NCBI GenBank assembly: GCA_049976245.1
Contig: JBMFIQ010000009.1
Coordinates: 1-64,000, forward strand
Length of the DNA: 64,000 nucleotides
Direction: 5' to 3'
Source: Microbacter sp049976245
GTDB taxonomy: Bacteria; Bacteroidota; Bacteroidia; Bacteroidales; Paludibacteraceae
The translations under genes and the position numbers were made by a program. Every line of letters starts with the position of its first letter. Position 1 is the first letter of the stretch. Below, piece by piece: positions 44,638 through 53,696 of the stretch. Below the pieces are notes generated by a model that saw nothing but the letters and a program-made list of their open reading frames with translations, did no database searches and was not told the DNA's origin.

Positions 44638-44688
44638 TTGATGAAAATAAATAACGAACAAATCAAGCAGAATTAAGGACGGAAATTT

Positions 44689-46203
44689 ATGAAAAAAACG
44701 ATTATTTGGGTGTTATTAGCAATTATGAGCCTAACTTTTATAGGCATTGCCGTCATCCAATTTCGTTATATTTCACAAATGTCACAATTGATGGAACGTC
44801 AATTTGACATGAATGTTCAACGAAGCTTGTATCAAGTAGCTCGCGATTTGGAAGAAGCTGAAGCAACAAAATATCTCAAGCAGGAAATGGGATCCGTTGG
44901 ATTAGCCAGTGTCATGAAATCACCGTTGGCAGCCTTAACAGATTCCATTCAAACCGTACAAGACACATTGGATACTGTTTCAATGCAATCGCAACCAAAA
45001 GTATCCATTTCAGGCACCAACGGTCAATCTTCCATTCAAGCTACTTCGCAAATGTATCAAAATCGATTTGCCAACGCCTTTCTTCATGCAAAAAAAGTGG
45101 TTGACATCATTGCGTGGCGATGGATGCGAGATGCGATCAACCAGGAAATTACACAACGAATAAACATGGATCAACTATCGGCCATGATTCAGGAAGAATT
45201 TATGAACAACTCAGTATCACTTCCATATTATTATAAAATTAGCGATCGCAAAGGCAAGATTATCTTTGTAAGTTCCGATAGTTTGGCTACACTCTATGGC
45301 GATGTCCATTTAAAAGGATACACTCAACGCCTTTTCCCAAACGATCCGGCCAACGCTCACGAAGCCTTCCTGACAATCTATTTCCCAACAAAGAAAAGCA
45401 TGTTGCTCAACTCAATGTCGCTCCTTCTTCCATGGGCTATCCTTACCATAATTTTACTCATCTCCTGCATTTTATCCATTCTGTTAATATTCCGTCAACG
45501 TCGTCTGAACGAAATCAAAAATGACTTCGTGAGCAACATGACGCATGAATTAAAAACACCGGTTTCGACTATCTCGCTGGCAGCTCAAATGTTGGGCGAT
45601 CCATCGGTATCAAAAACTCCGGATACATTGAAATACTACACCCGCGTCATTGTGGACGAAACAAAAAGGCTGAGTTTCCACATCGAAAAAGTATTGCAAA
45701 TGTCAACATTTGAACGCGGGAACGGCAATCTAAAATTGACCGAAACGGACGTAAACGAACTGCTAAACATGATTTTAGATAATTTCTGGATTAAAGTACA
45801 AGCCAAGCACGGACAATTAAGAAAAGAAATTACAGCCACAGATCCGTTTGTTCTTGTAGATGAAACACACTTTACCAATGTTTTATACAATTTGATGGAC
45901 AATGCGGTCAAATATACACCGTCCAATTTAGTGCTGACCGTTAAAACATGGAACGAAAAAGGAAATTTATGTATTTCCATTCAAGACAACGGAGTAGGCA
46001 TAAAAAAAGAATATCAAAAACGGATTTTTGATAAATTTTTCAGAGTCCCAACGGGTAACGTTCACAATGTGAAGGGATTCGGTTTAGGACTGGCATACGT
46101 TAAGCAAATTGTGGATGCACATCACGGAACCATCAAGGTTGAAAGCGAACTGAACATAGGAACTAAGTTTATTATCACATTACCAACTCTAAAAAACAAT
46201 TAA
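44689..46203 (+). CDS. rprX: Sensor histidine kinase RprX
   Basis: The 504-residue kinase has an N-terminal helix (about 5-25), a periplasmic sensor region of about 220 residues, a second helix (about 247-268), and the HisKA domain with phospho-acceptor H286 in NMTHELKTPVSTIS. The HATPase domain follows, with N box LYNLMDNAVKY and G boxes DNGVGIKKEYQ and VKGFGLGLAYV. The opening resembles Bacteroides RprX. The ligand is unknown. It is followed by rprY after a 2-base gap. Confidence 0.93.
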   Translation: MKKTIIWVLLAIMSLTFIGIAVIQFRYISQMSQLMERQFDMNVQRSLYQVARDLEEAEATKYLKQEMGSVGLASVMKSPLAALTDSIQTVQDTLDTVSMQSQPKVSISGTNGQSSIQATSQMYQNRFANAFLHAKKVVDIIAWRWMRDAINQEITQRINMDQLSAMIQEEFMNNSVSLPYYYKISDRKGKIIFVSSDSLATLYGDVHLKGYTQRLFPNDPANAHEAFLTIYFPTKKSMLLNSMSLLLPWAILTIILLISCILSILLIFRQRRLNEIKNDFVSNMTHELKTPVSTISLAAQMLGDPSVSKTPDTLKYYTRVIVDETKRLSFHIEKVLQMSTFERGNGNLKLTETDVNELLNMILDNFWIKVQAKHGQLRKEITATDPFVLVDETHFTNVLYNLMDNAVKYTPSNLVLTVKTWNEKGNLCISIQDNGVGIKKEYQKRIFDKFFRVPTGNVHNVKGFGLGLAYVKQIVDAHHGTIKVESELNIGTKFIITLPTLKNN

Positions 46204-46205
46204 TC

Positions 46206-46907
46206 ATGGAAGAAAAAACGAAAATTCTGTTATGCGAAGATGATGAAAATCTTAGCATGTTGCTACGGGAATACTTACAAGCAAAAGGGTATCACACTGA
46301 TTTGGCCCCTGACGGAGAAGCCGGGTACAAAGCTTTTACAAAGGAAAAATATGATATCTGTGTGTTGGATGTCATGATGCCAAAAAAAGACGGAATCGAA
46401 TTGGCCAAAGATATCAGAAATCTACAATCGGATTGTCCAATCATCTTCTTAACGGCCAAAACCATGAAAGAAGACATTCTCGAAGGATTCAAAGCCGGTG
46501 CAGATGATTACATCTCGAAGCCTTTCAGTATGGAAGAATTGATTTTCCGTATCGAAGCCATCATGCGCAGAACCAAAGGAAAGAAAGTGAAAGAAAAAGA
46601 TACTTACTATTTAGGTAAATATACTTTTGATACCCAACGTCAAATCTTATCCATTGGCGACACTCAAATTAAACTGACCACCAAAGAAACCGAATTGTTG
46701 ACGCTGCTTGCCTCCAACATCAATGAAATGGTGGAACGTAATTTTGCTTTGCGCACCATTTGGATCGACGACAACTACTTTAATGCCCGCAGCATGGATG
46801 TTTACATCACCAAACTCAGAAAATTGCTCAAAGATGATCCTGATGTAGGCATCATCAACATTCACGGCAAAGGCTACAAACTGATTGCTCCAAAAGCAGA
46901 AGAATAA
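46206..46907 (+). CDS. rprY: Response regulator RprY, OmpR family
   Basis: The 233-residue regulator has a receiver domain with acidic ILLCEDDENLS, phospho-acceptor D55 in CVLDVMMPKKDG, K in DDYISKPFSM, and a C-terminal winged helix (KLTTKETELLTLLASN, RSMDVYITKLRKLLK). RprY regulators of Bacteroidales are linked to oxidative and envelope stress. A strong terminator lies about 20 bases after the stop. Confidence 0.94.
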   Translation: MEEKTKILLCEDDENLSMLLREYLQAKGYHTDLAPDGEAGYKAFTKEKYDICVLDVMMPKKDGIELAKDIRNLQSDCPIIFLTAKTMKEDILEGFKAGADDYISKPFSMEELIFRIEAIMRRTKGKKVKEKDTYYLGKYTFDTQRQILSIGDTQIKLTTKETELLTLLASNINEMVERNFALRTIWIDDNYFNARSMDVYITKLRKLLKDDPDVGIINIHGKGYKLIAPKAEE

Positions 46908-46926
46908 ACCGTGCGCCATTCCGCTC

Positions 46927-46960
46927 AAAAAAAGCTGTCTTGCAAGAGACGGCTTTTTTT
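46927..46960 (+). terminator. Rho-independent terminator after rprY
   Basis: AAAAAGCTGTCT pairs with AGACGGCTTTTT (one T-G pair) around a small loop, and the right arm runs into TTTTTTT. Confidence 0.85.
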
Positions 46961-47009
46961 ATTCAAAAAGGATGGAATCATACTCTTCCAATTTCACAAG
47001 AAAGTTACG

Positions 47010-47017
47010 TATCTTTG
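47010..47017 (+). promoter_or_regulatory. Candidate -7 element for phosphoesterase gene
   Basis: TATCTTTG matches TAnnTTTG, 72 bases before the start at 47089. Together with the terminator at 46927 it rules out the longer frame that begins inside rprY. Confidence 0.55.
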
Positions 47018-47088
47018 AAGGCTTCAATCAATTGAATCATAAACTTTTTAATGTTTTACGCAAACCGCACCATTTATCAATTCATCTC

Positions 47089-48276
47089 ATGAGAAGTTCA
47101 TTCATCATTACAGCCATCTTGTTTCTTTTCATTTTATTGCCTGATCTCATCATTTTATGGGAATTGAAGAAACGAAATCAAAGAAAATGGGTACTCCTTT
47201 TGCACAAAAGCATTTCTCTATTTTTCATAATCGGAATCTTGCTTATGTTTCTGTTTGTTCGATCATCGCACGACGAAGAAGAAATACAACTGTTTATGTG
47301 GTTCAATTGGCTGTTGATGCTCATCTATCTACCCAAACTCATTTTTTCAATTTTAATTCTAATCCATCGACTAGCCGTTAAAATCATCCCTTCGGTTCAC
47401 TCACTGTTCATTTACATCGGCTTATTTTTGGCTTCAGCCATGTTTATGGCTTTCATATATGGAGCTGTCAGAGGACGATTGGAACTCACAACCGATCGAG
47501 TTACCATCAATATACCCAAACTTCCTTCTACCTTTAACGGATTTAAGATCGTGCAAATTTCTGATTTACATATCGGAAATCTGGGCAATGAACCTCGTTT
47601 CTGGCAACGCATCGTGGATAGCATCAACACCCAAAAACCTGATCTTATTGTAATGACCGGCGACATGATGAATAATTTTGCCAACGAAATCACGCCCGAA
47701 GACATTGCCCTGTTCAGCACATTGCATGCACGATACGGAAAAATATCCATCCTGGGCAATCACGATTATGGCGACTATACCCAATGGCCATCCAGAGCCG
47801 CCAAAAAAGCAAATCTGGATAGTTTGGAACAACGTGAACGCCAAATGGGATTTCGTTTGCTTTTGGATGAACATCTTTTCATTGTAAAAAACCACGACAG
47901 CATTGCCATTGCCGGAGTGCAAAACTGGAGTAAACCGCCGTTTCATTGCTACGGCAACCTACCAAAAGCCATGCGAGGAATCGAAACATTTCCATTGGTT
48001 GTTTTACTGACGCATGATCCAAACCATTGGATGGCACAAGCGATAGATTATCCCACCATTTATTTAACATTGTCAGGTCACACCCATGCCATGCAATTCG
48101 GAATCAATCGATTTGGTATTCACTGGTCGCCGGCCGAATGGATGTTTAAACAATGGGACGGCCTCTACTCATATCAAAATAAGTATCTGTACGTCAACAG
48201 AGGACTTGGATACATCGGCATTCCAATACGCATCGGCATGCCACCTGAAATTTCCGTCATCACACTCACAAAATGA
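47089..48276 (+). CDS. Membrane-anchored metallophosphoesterase, YkuE/YaeI-like
   Basis: The 395-residue protein starts at MRSSFIITAI, with four membrane helices in the first 130 residues. The calcineurin-like domain follows, with QISDLHIGN, MTGDMMNN, ILGNHDYGD, LLTHDPNHW and LSGHTHAMQ. This is the complete set of metal ligands for a two-metal phosphoesterase. The domain faces the periplasm or the membrane surface. Related proteins hydrolyse lipid intermediates such as UDP-diacylglucosamine; the substrate here is not established. Confidence 0.9.
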   Translation: MRSSFIITAILFLFILLPDLIILWELKKRNQRKWVLLLHKSISLFFIIGILLMFLFVRSSHDEEEIQLFMWFNWLLMLIYLPKLIFSILILIHRLAVKIIPSVHSLFIYIGLFLASAMFMAFIYGAVRGRLELTTDRVTINIPKLPSTFNGFKIVQISDLHIGNLGNEPRFWQRIVDSINTQKPDLIVMTGDMMNNFANEITPEDIALFSTLHARYGKISILGNHDYGDYTQWPSRAAKKANLDSLEQRERQMGFRLLLDEHLFIVKNHDSIAIAGVQNWSKPPFHCYGNLPKAMRGIETFPLVVLLTHDPNHWMAQAIDYPTIYLTLSGHTHAMQFGINRFGIHWSPAEWMFKQWDGLYSYQNKYLYVNRGLGYIGIPIRIGMPPEISVITLTK

Positions 48277-48338
48277 ATTCTTTTGACAAACCATTAGTGG
48301 AATCGTTGCTTTCATGATGTAAATGAGGGATGAATTCA

Positions 48339-48370
48339 TTTGGCACTCTTCATTTTATGTAGTATCTTTG
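48339..48370 (+). promoter_or_regulatory. Promoter of nusB operon
   Basis: TTTG (48339-48342) and TATCTTTG (48363-48370) are 20 bp apart, matching the Bacteroidetes promoter. The transcript would begin about 20 bases before the nusB start. Confidence 0.7.
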
Positions 48371-48398
48371 TCAAAGAAATCGTAGAGACGCTACCAAG

Positions 48399-49328
48399 AT
48401 GATAAATAGGATTTTAATCCGTATAAAGATTGTGCAACTCGTGTTTGCATTCTACAAGAGTGGAGAAAAAGAATACAAAGTTGCTGAAAAAGAGTTGTTT
48501 TACAGTTTTGAAAAAACGTATGAATTGTATTTTTACCTGTTATTGCTTGCAGTGGAAATCACCCGCTATGCTCAACAGAAAATTGATAATGCACTTCACA
48601 AATTTCGGCCAACCAACGAAGAGTTAGAACCCAATCGACTTTTTGCCAACAATTTATTTATTAATCAATTAGAAAAAAACGAGCAATTTCTTCGGTTTGT
48701 AAAAGAGAAAAATATATCGTGGGCCAATCATCAGGAAGTCATTAAATCGCTATATGAAACCATGATCAAATCACCGATTTATGATGATTACATGCGACAC
48801 AGTCAAAACAATTACCAAGCCGACAAAGAGTTGTGGCGACAATTTTTCAGACATGAAATATTAGAAAATGAATTACTGGAGTCCACTTTGGAAGAACAAA
48901 ATATTTATTGGTGTACGGAAATCGACTTTGTCATCAGTTTTATTTTGAAAACCATCAAACGTTTTGAGGCTTCAAAAGAACAGTTTCAACCCTTGATGCC
49001 CATGTTCAATCATCAGGATGACCAGGAATTTGCGCGACAGCTCTTTTCGGATACCATCAACAAAGCGGATCAGAACCGCCAACTGATTGATGAATTTACC
49101 AAAAACTGGGAATTAGATCGAATTGCATTTATGGACGTCGTCATCATGATGGTAGCGTTGGCTGAACTGGAAAGTTTTCCAACCATTCCAATCAACGTCA
49201 CATTAAACGAATACATCGAAATAGCCAAACAATACAGTACCGAAAAAAGCGCTACATTTGTCAACGGAGTATTGGATAAAATAGTTGAACACTTCAGAGA
49301 AAAAGGCGCATTATTAAAAGTCGGATAA
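48399..49328 (+). CDS. nusB: Transcription antitermination factor NusB
   Basis: The 309-residue protein is the long Bacteroidetes form of NusB. The N-terminal half (MINRILIRIKIVQLVFAFYK) is helical and the C-terminal half carries the NusB core: WELDRIAFMDVVIMMVALAE, then ITLNEYIEIAK-like NVTLNEYIEIAKQYS and FVNGVLDKI. It binds boxA RNA with NusE in rRNA antitermination. It is the first gene of the nusB-yajC-ybbR-coaE operon. Confidence 0.93.
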   Translation: MINRILIRIKIVQLVFAFYKSGEKEYKVAEKELFYSFEKTYELYFYLLLLAVEITRYAQQKIDNALHKFRPTNEELEPNRLFANNLFINQLEKNEQFLRFVKEKNISWANHQEVIKSLYETMIKSPIYDDYMRHSQNNYQADKELWRQFFRHEILENELLESTLEEQNIYWCTEIDFVISFILKTIKRFEASKEQFQPLMPMFNHQDDQEFARQLFSDTINKADQNRQLIDEFTKNWELDRIAFMDVVIMMVALAELESFPTIPINVTLNEYIEIAKQYSTEKSATFVNGVLDKIVEHFREKGALLKVG

Positions 49329-49382
49329 CATCAGAACGTTTTTTGCTCACATAACATCCTTAATCCATTAATTTGTTTATTT

Positions 49383-49712
49383 ATGAATCAATTAGCTCTC
49401 ATTCTTCAAGCACCGGCAGCCGGAAATCCCGGAGGTATGGGTAATTTCTCGAGCATTATCATGATTGTATTGCTCTTTGTGGTATTTTATTTTTTCATGA
49501 TTCGACCTCAATCAAAACGTCAAAAGGAAATCAAGAACTTTCGTGCTTCCTTAAAAGTTGGCGACAAAGTAATCACTTCAGGCGGCATTTACGGTCGTAT
49601 TAAAGAAATAAACGATGATTCCGTGCTGCTTGAAATTGATGAAAACGTGCGTGTTCGTGTCGATAAGAATTCGATTTTTGGGACTGCTTCCGACACTCAA
49701 AACACCAAATAA
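49383..49712 (+). CDS. yajC: Preprotein translocase subunit YajC
   Basis: The 109-residue protein has a single membrane helix (about 22-40), then the YajC signature MIRPQSKRQKEIKNFRASLK followed by VGDKVITSGGIYGRI and the C-terminal beta region. It is an accessory of the SecDF-YidC complex. It lies 54 bp after nusB. Confidence 0.96.
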   Translation: MNQLALILQAPAAGNPGGMGNFSSIIMIVLLFVVFYFFMIRPQSKRQKEIKNFRASLKVGDKVITSGGIYGRIKEINDDSVLLEIDENVRVRVDKNSIFGTASDTQNTK

Positions 49713-49723
49713 ATCTATTAGTT

Positions 49724-50722
49724 ATGACTGCTAACACGGTTAGAAAGCAGATCATACGCTGGAGCAAAAAAGCAAAGGCCTCTTTCAATGCAAAAGAAGT
49801 ATTTGTTTTTTTGCTTTTTTACCTCTTAGCCACCCTGATGTGGTTCCTTTACAAAACAAGCCAGTTTCAGGAAGTAAATCTTGAAATTCCGGTCGTTTTC
49901 ACGGGAATTCCTTCCAACATTCAAATTGACAATAAAATACCGGATCATCTTACCGTCACTTTTAAGGACAAGGGATCTGCACTGCTCTCTTATCTGTTTC
50001 ATCAAAAGCTGGATCCACTTCACATCAATTTGTCAAAACAATTTGACACCAACCGCCATGTCGTCATTTTGACGAATGCGTTTGAAAAAAAAATTCGTGC
50101 TCAATTGCGGTCATCGGTGGGCATGATTGTACTTTCGCCCGATTCGATCATCATTGAATTTACCAAATTGTACGTCAAACAACTCCCGGTTGTTTTTACC
50201 GGATCCATCGAACCGGCACAACAATACATGCTGTCCGATTCCATTCAATTATTTCCAAATAAAATTGCAGTCTTTGGGCAAAGAACAACGCTGGACACCA
50301 TGCGTGCCATCTACACACAACCGATACGGCTGATCAATGTTCGCGACACAATGAACATAACGTGCCAACTTAACGTGCCAAAAAGTGTGCGGGTTGATAT
50401 CCCCGTCATCAAGGTGAAAGCCAATGTAGAACCATTTACCGAAAAAAAATTTGAAGTCCCCATTGAAGCCATGAACATGCCCAAAAATTTAACTTTACGT
50501 ACTTTCCCTTCTTCCGTAACTATTGTTTGTCTGGTGGGCATATCACATTTCAACGAAATAAACAAAGAGGACTATCATGCCATTATTGATTATAAAACAC
50601 TTAATCCTCAACAAGATAAAAAAGCAACCGTGCAAATCATCGGACCAACATTAAAGATCCCGCATTGTCAGGTTGTTCCCGAAACAGTGGATTATCTTTT
50701 AGAATCAAACAATTCAAAATGA
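49724..50722 (+). CDS. YbbR-like domain protein (CdaR-like)
   Basis: The 332-residue protein has an N-terminal membrane helix (about 27-46) and a periplasmic region with repeated YbbR-type beta modules (for example IQIDNKIPDHLTVTFKDKGS). In Firmicutes the YbbR protein CdaR regulates a diadenylate cyclase; no cyclase gene is adjacent here. Its stop overlaps the coaE start as ATGA, and yajC lies 11 bp upstream. Confidence 0.88.
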   Translation: MTANTVRKQIIRWSKKAKASFNAKEVFVFLLFYLLATLMWFLYKTSQFQEVNLEIPVVFTGIPSNIQIDNKIPDHLTVTFKDKGSALLSYLFHQKLDPLHINLSKQFDTNRHVVILTNAFEKKIRAQLRSSVGMIVLSPDSIIIEFTKLYVKQLPVVFTGSIEPAQQYMLSDSIQLFPNKIAVFGQRTTLDTMRAIYTQPIRLINVRDTMNITCQLNVPKSVRVDIPVIKVKANVEPFTEKKFEVPIEAMNMPKNLTLRTFPSSVTIVCLVGISHFNEINKEDYHAIIDYKTLNPQQDKKATVQIIGPTLKIPHCQVVPETVDYLLESNNSK

Positions 50723-51300
50723 TAAAAATTGGATTAACAGGCGGAATGGGGAGCGGAAAATCTACCGTAGCAGCCTATATTGAAATGATTGGGTATCCGG
50801 TTTATTACTCAGATGCTCAAGCAAAAAAACTGATGACATTCAATGCGGATCTCATCAAACAAATTAAAGCTACCTTTGGCCCTTCCATTTTCAGTTTCGG
50901 CACATTAGACCGTAAAATGTTGGCAAACATCGTTTTTACATCAGCCGACAAACTAAAACGTTTGAATGAGATTGTGCATCCTTTTGTGAAAGCCGATTTC
51001 ATCCAATGGATGCAACAACAAAAAAGCAAAGCTGTTTTTTTGGAATCCGCCATCTTATTCGAAAGTAATTTTTATTTACTGATGGACAAAACCATCGTAA
51101 TCACGGCTCCGATTGAAGAACGAATTCAACGCATTGAACAACGCGATCATCTAAAACAGGAAGAAATTTTAAATCGATTGCAGTATCAACTACCTGAAAA
51201 ACAATTGTTAAAACTGGCTGATTTTCATATTGCTAATGATCATGCACACGCAGTCATTCCCCAAGTCAACAAAATCATGCAGACTGTTTTACCTATCTGA
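50719..51300 (+). CDS. coaE: Dephospho-CoA kinase
   Basis: The start at MIKIGLTGGMGSGKST (50719) gives 193 residues and overlaps the ybbR-like stop by four bases. A longer frame to 50665 has no support. The P-loop is followed by YPVYYSDAQAKKLM and the lid segment RIEQRDHLKQEEILNRLQYQ. It performs the last step of coenzyme A synthesis. The next gene begins after repeat copy G. Confidence 0.95.
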   Translation: MIKIGLTGGMGSGKSTVAAYIEMIGYPVYYSDAQAKKLMTFNADLIKQIKATFGPSIFSFGTLDRKMLANIVFTSADKLKRLNEIVHPFVKADFIQWMQQQKSKAVFLESAILFESNFYLLMDKTIVITAPIEERIQRIEQRDHLKQEEILNRLQYQLPEKQLLKLADFHIANDHAHAVIPQVNKIMQTVLPI

Positions 51301-51329
51301 TCGAAATTAAGTTGAGAGTTCACTTTTTT

Positions 51330-51419
51330 CTGAAACGAGCCATAAAAAATCTTGTGCTCAAAAAAATGACTATTAACGAGTTCCACTAAATCCTTAGTGT
51401 TAAAAATCAACACAGACGT
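51330..51419 (+). repeat. Leader repeat copy G, upstream of HAD phosphatase gene
   Basis: It opens CTGAAACGAGCCATAAAAA and ends CACAGACGT directly before the ATG of the HAD gene. The core is AACGAGTTCCAC. The open frame begins with CTG and stops after 20 codons. The GTATG arm is lost, leaving only ACT with AGT in the hairpin. Confidence 0.88.
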
Positions 51420-52124
51420 ATGAATCAATACACTTATTTGTTATTCGACTTAGACGACACCTTATGGAACTTTAAGGAAAACTCCAAGGAAGCTCTTCAA
51501 AACATTTTTGACGATTATCAACTTCAGCGATATTATCCCACTTTTGAAGATTATTTCAGCAATTTTGAAGAACATAACAAAGCATTGTGGAACCTTTATG
51601 GACGACAACAAATCACGAAAGAGTTTTTGAGTGTTGAACGATTTTTAGCTCCATTGCGACCTTTTGGCATTCTCAATGCTTCATTGGCTTCGGAAATGGG
51701 ATCAGCTTACTTGGATCGATGCGCAGAAAAAACGTTGGTCATGCCACATGCTTTTGAAACACTCCGTTACCTGAGCAAAAAATATCAATTGGCCATCATC
51801 TCTAACGGTTTTGAAGAAGTACAATATCGAAAAATTGAACGTTCTGGATTGACCGATTTTTTTTCAAACATCTTTTTGTCGGAGAAAATCGGATGCCACA
51901 AACCGGATCCTGAATTTTTCAACCGTGTCTTGACCAATTTGTCGGCTTCTCCCAATGAATGTCTGGTCATAGGCGACAATTTTCAAACCGACATCGTCGG
52001 CGCAATGAAAGCAGGCATTGATCAGGTTTTCTACAATCCTGAACATCTTGACGAAAGAACGGATTTTCCCGAAATGCCAACGTACACCATTGATGACTTA
52101 GCCTTGCTGATGAACATATTATAA
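51420..52124 (+). CDS. HAD family hydrolase, YjjG-like nucleotidase
   Basis: The 234-residue enzyme has the HAD catalytic motif DLDDT (nucleophile D10, acid D12), motif II IISNGFEE, the lysine in GCHKPDPEFF, and motif IV GDNFQTDIVGA. Length and the LFDLDDTLWNFKEN opening fit YjjG-type pyrimidine nucleotidases. Its ATG is the last codon of repeat copy G. The NlpC/P60 gene follows by 12 bp. Confidence 0.9.
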   Translation: MNQYTYLLFDLDDTLWNFKENSKEALQNIFDDYQLQRYYPTFEDYFSNFEEHNKALWNLYGRQQITKEFLSVERFLAPLRPFGILNASLASEMGSAYLDRCAEKTLVMPHAFETLRYLSKKYQLAIISNGFEEVQYRKIERSGLTDFFSNIFLSEKIGCHKPDPEFFNRVLTNLSASPNECLVIGDNFQTDIVGAMKAGIDQVFYNPEHLDERTDFPEMPTYTIDDLALLMNIL

Positions 52125-52136
52125 AATCATAGAACA

Positions 52137-52916
52137 ATGAATTCACACGGCATTAATTTAATGAGTCTTTTGCCCTTACGCAAAGATGCTTCTGAGGAAA
52201 GTGAACAATTGACGCAACTGCTTTTTGGAGAGTATTTTGAAGTCACGGAACAGACAGAAAAATGGGCTATGATCAAAAACACTCGAGATGGAGAAACAGG
52301 ATGGATTGACCTGAAAATGATGACCCCCATATCAAAAGATCTTTTTCAACAATTATGTGAGACCACGCACCCGATCACAAAAACGCCATTAAGTTATGCC
52401 ATCAATGACAAAGGAGAAAACATTCCTTTACCCGGAGGCTCCATTTTGCCGTTTTACAATCATGATGAAGCATCATTTACTATATCAGGCAGAAAATTTC
52501 ATCTCCCGATAAAACCCTTGACCACATCATCAAAGCATAGTGATTTCGTCGAATATGCCATGCAGTTTTTACATTCACCTTATTTGTGGGGTGGCAAAAG
52601 CCTCATGGGAATGGATTGTTCGGGATTGGTTCAGGTAGCAGCATCCATGTGCGGCATTTTACTGCCTCGTAACGCCCGACAGCAAGTCAACACAGGCGAA
52701 CCCATTGATTTTTTAACAGAAGCTCAACAAGGTGATCTGGTTTTCTTTGATCATGACGACGGAAAAATAAGTCATGTTGGGATTTTGGTCAACAATCAAG
52801 CAGTACTGCACGCATCGGGAGAAGTTCACATTGCCCCCATTGATCATCACGGGATACGATCTGTATTCACAGGTCACTATTCACATTCGCTCCGTGCCAT
52901 TCGTCGTATCAAGTAA
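52137..52916 (+). CDS. NlpC/P60 family peptidase with SH3 domains
   Basis: The 259-residue protein has N-terminal SH3-like modules (about 10-130) and a C-terminal NlpC/P60 domain with C161 (MDCSGL), H213 (ISHVGI) and H225 (VLHASG). It resembles YkfC-type gamma-D-glutamyl-diamino acid endopeptidases that recycle cell wall peptides. No signal peptide is visible, so it may be cytoplasmic. It is probably cotranscribed with the HAD gene. Confidence 0.9.
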   Translation: MNSHGINLMSLLPLRKDASEESEQLTQLLFGEYFEVTEQTEKWAMIKNTRDGETGWIDLKMMTPISKDLFQQLCETTHPITKTPLSYAINDKGENIPLPGGSILPFYNHDEASFTISGRKFHLPIKPLTTSSKHSDFVEYAMQFLHSPYLWGGKSLMGMDCSGLVQVAASMCGILLPRNARQQVNTGEPIDFLTEAQQGDLVFFDHDDGKISHVGILVNNQAVLHASGEVHIAPIDHHGIRSVFTGHYSHSLRAIRRIK

Positions 52917-52940
52917 TGTTTATGCCCTCTTGGGATGGGC

Positions 52941-53696
52941 TCAATCGATAAAAACAGATGGAGGATAGGTCACACGAATCAAATAAAGACCACTGGGATT
53001 GACGGAAGAGCCGGCTTTACGACGATCTTTTGCCTCAATGACTGCCCTGAAATCATCCGTAGTCAACATGCCACGTCCCACTAAAAGCAACGTTCCCACA
53101 ATGGAGCGTACCATGTTGCGCAAAAACCGGTTAGCTGTAATGGTAAATACCCAAAATTCATTGCGCTGTTCCCAATGAGCATCCATAACTTGACAATCAT
53201 TGGTTTTCACATCGGTATGTAATTTGCTAAAACTGGTAAAATCCGAATATTCGTTTAAAACTGTTGCAGCCTGATTCATGGCATGGAAGTCCAACGGAAA
53301 ATAAAAAGCAGCTGCCAATTGCGACACAAAAGGATTCTTGTGTGTAACAATCCAATATTCATATGTTCGGCTCACCGCATCAAATCGGGCATGCGCATCC
53401 GAACGAACTTTTTGAATGCGATTCACCGAAATGGTAGAAGGTAATATTCCGTTTAGTTGAAGCATCAACTTTGCTTCATTGTCAATCATCGGCAAATCAG
53501 CATGAGCCACCATTTCTTTAGCATGCACGCCGGCATCAGTTCTTCCGGCACCAATGACGCAAACGGGTTTCCTGTAAAGCGTTTTTAGTGCCTGTTCCAT
53601 TTCAGATTGCACCGAGTTGCCGTTAGGTTGACTTTGCCAACCGTGAAAAGCAGTGCCGTTGTAGGAAATCCAAAAAAAATAACGTTGTTCCATCAT
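52941..53696 (-). CDS. truA: tRNA pseudouridine synthase A
   Basis: The 251-residue enzyme shows YFFWISYNGTAFHGWQSQP near the N-terminus, the catalytic aspartate D54 in GAGRTDAGVHA, and FTITANRFLRNMVRSIVGTL in the C-terminal half. It modifies uridines 38 to 40 of tRNA. Its start overlaps the end of the LysM gene by four bases (ATGA), so the two are coupled. Confidence 0.96.
   Translation of the reverse strand: MMEQRYFFWISYNGTAFHGWQSQPNGNSVQSEMEQALKTLYRKPVCVIGAGRTDAGVHAKEMVAHADLPMIDNEAKLMLQLNGILPSTISVNRIQKVRSDAHARFDAVSRTYEYWIVTHKNPFVSQLAAAFYFPLDFHAMNQAATVLNEYSDFTSFSKLHTDVKTNDCQVMDAHWEQRNEFWVFTITANRFLRNMVRSIVGTLLLVGRGMLTTDDFRAVIEAKDRRKAGSSVNPSGLYLIRVTYPPSVFID

Larger units (their letters stand above)
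44266..44688. other. Regulatory interval upstream of rprX
   Basis: These 423 bases contain no gene. The last 210 bases hold repeated GTTAA words and a -7 element and are likely the rprXY control region. The first half shows nothing recognisable. Confidence 0.6.

Noticed and set aside
46885..47088. Longer phosphoesterase N-terminus beginning inside rprY
   Set aside because: A terminator and a -7 element lie inside the extension.
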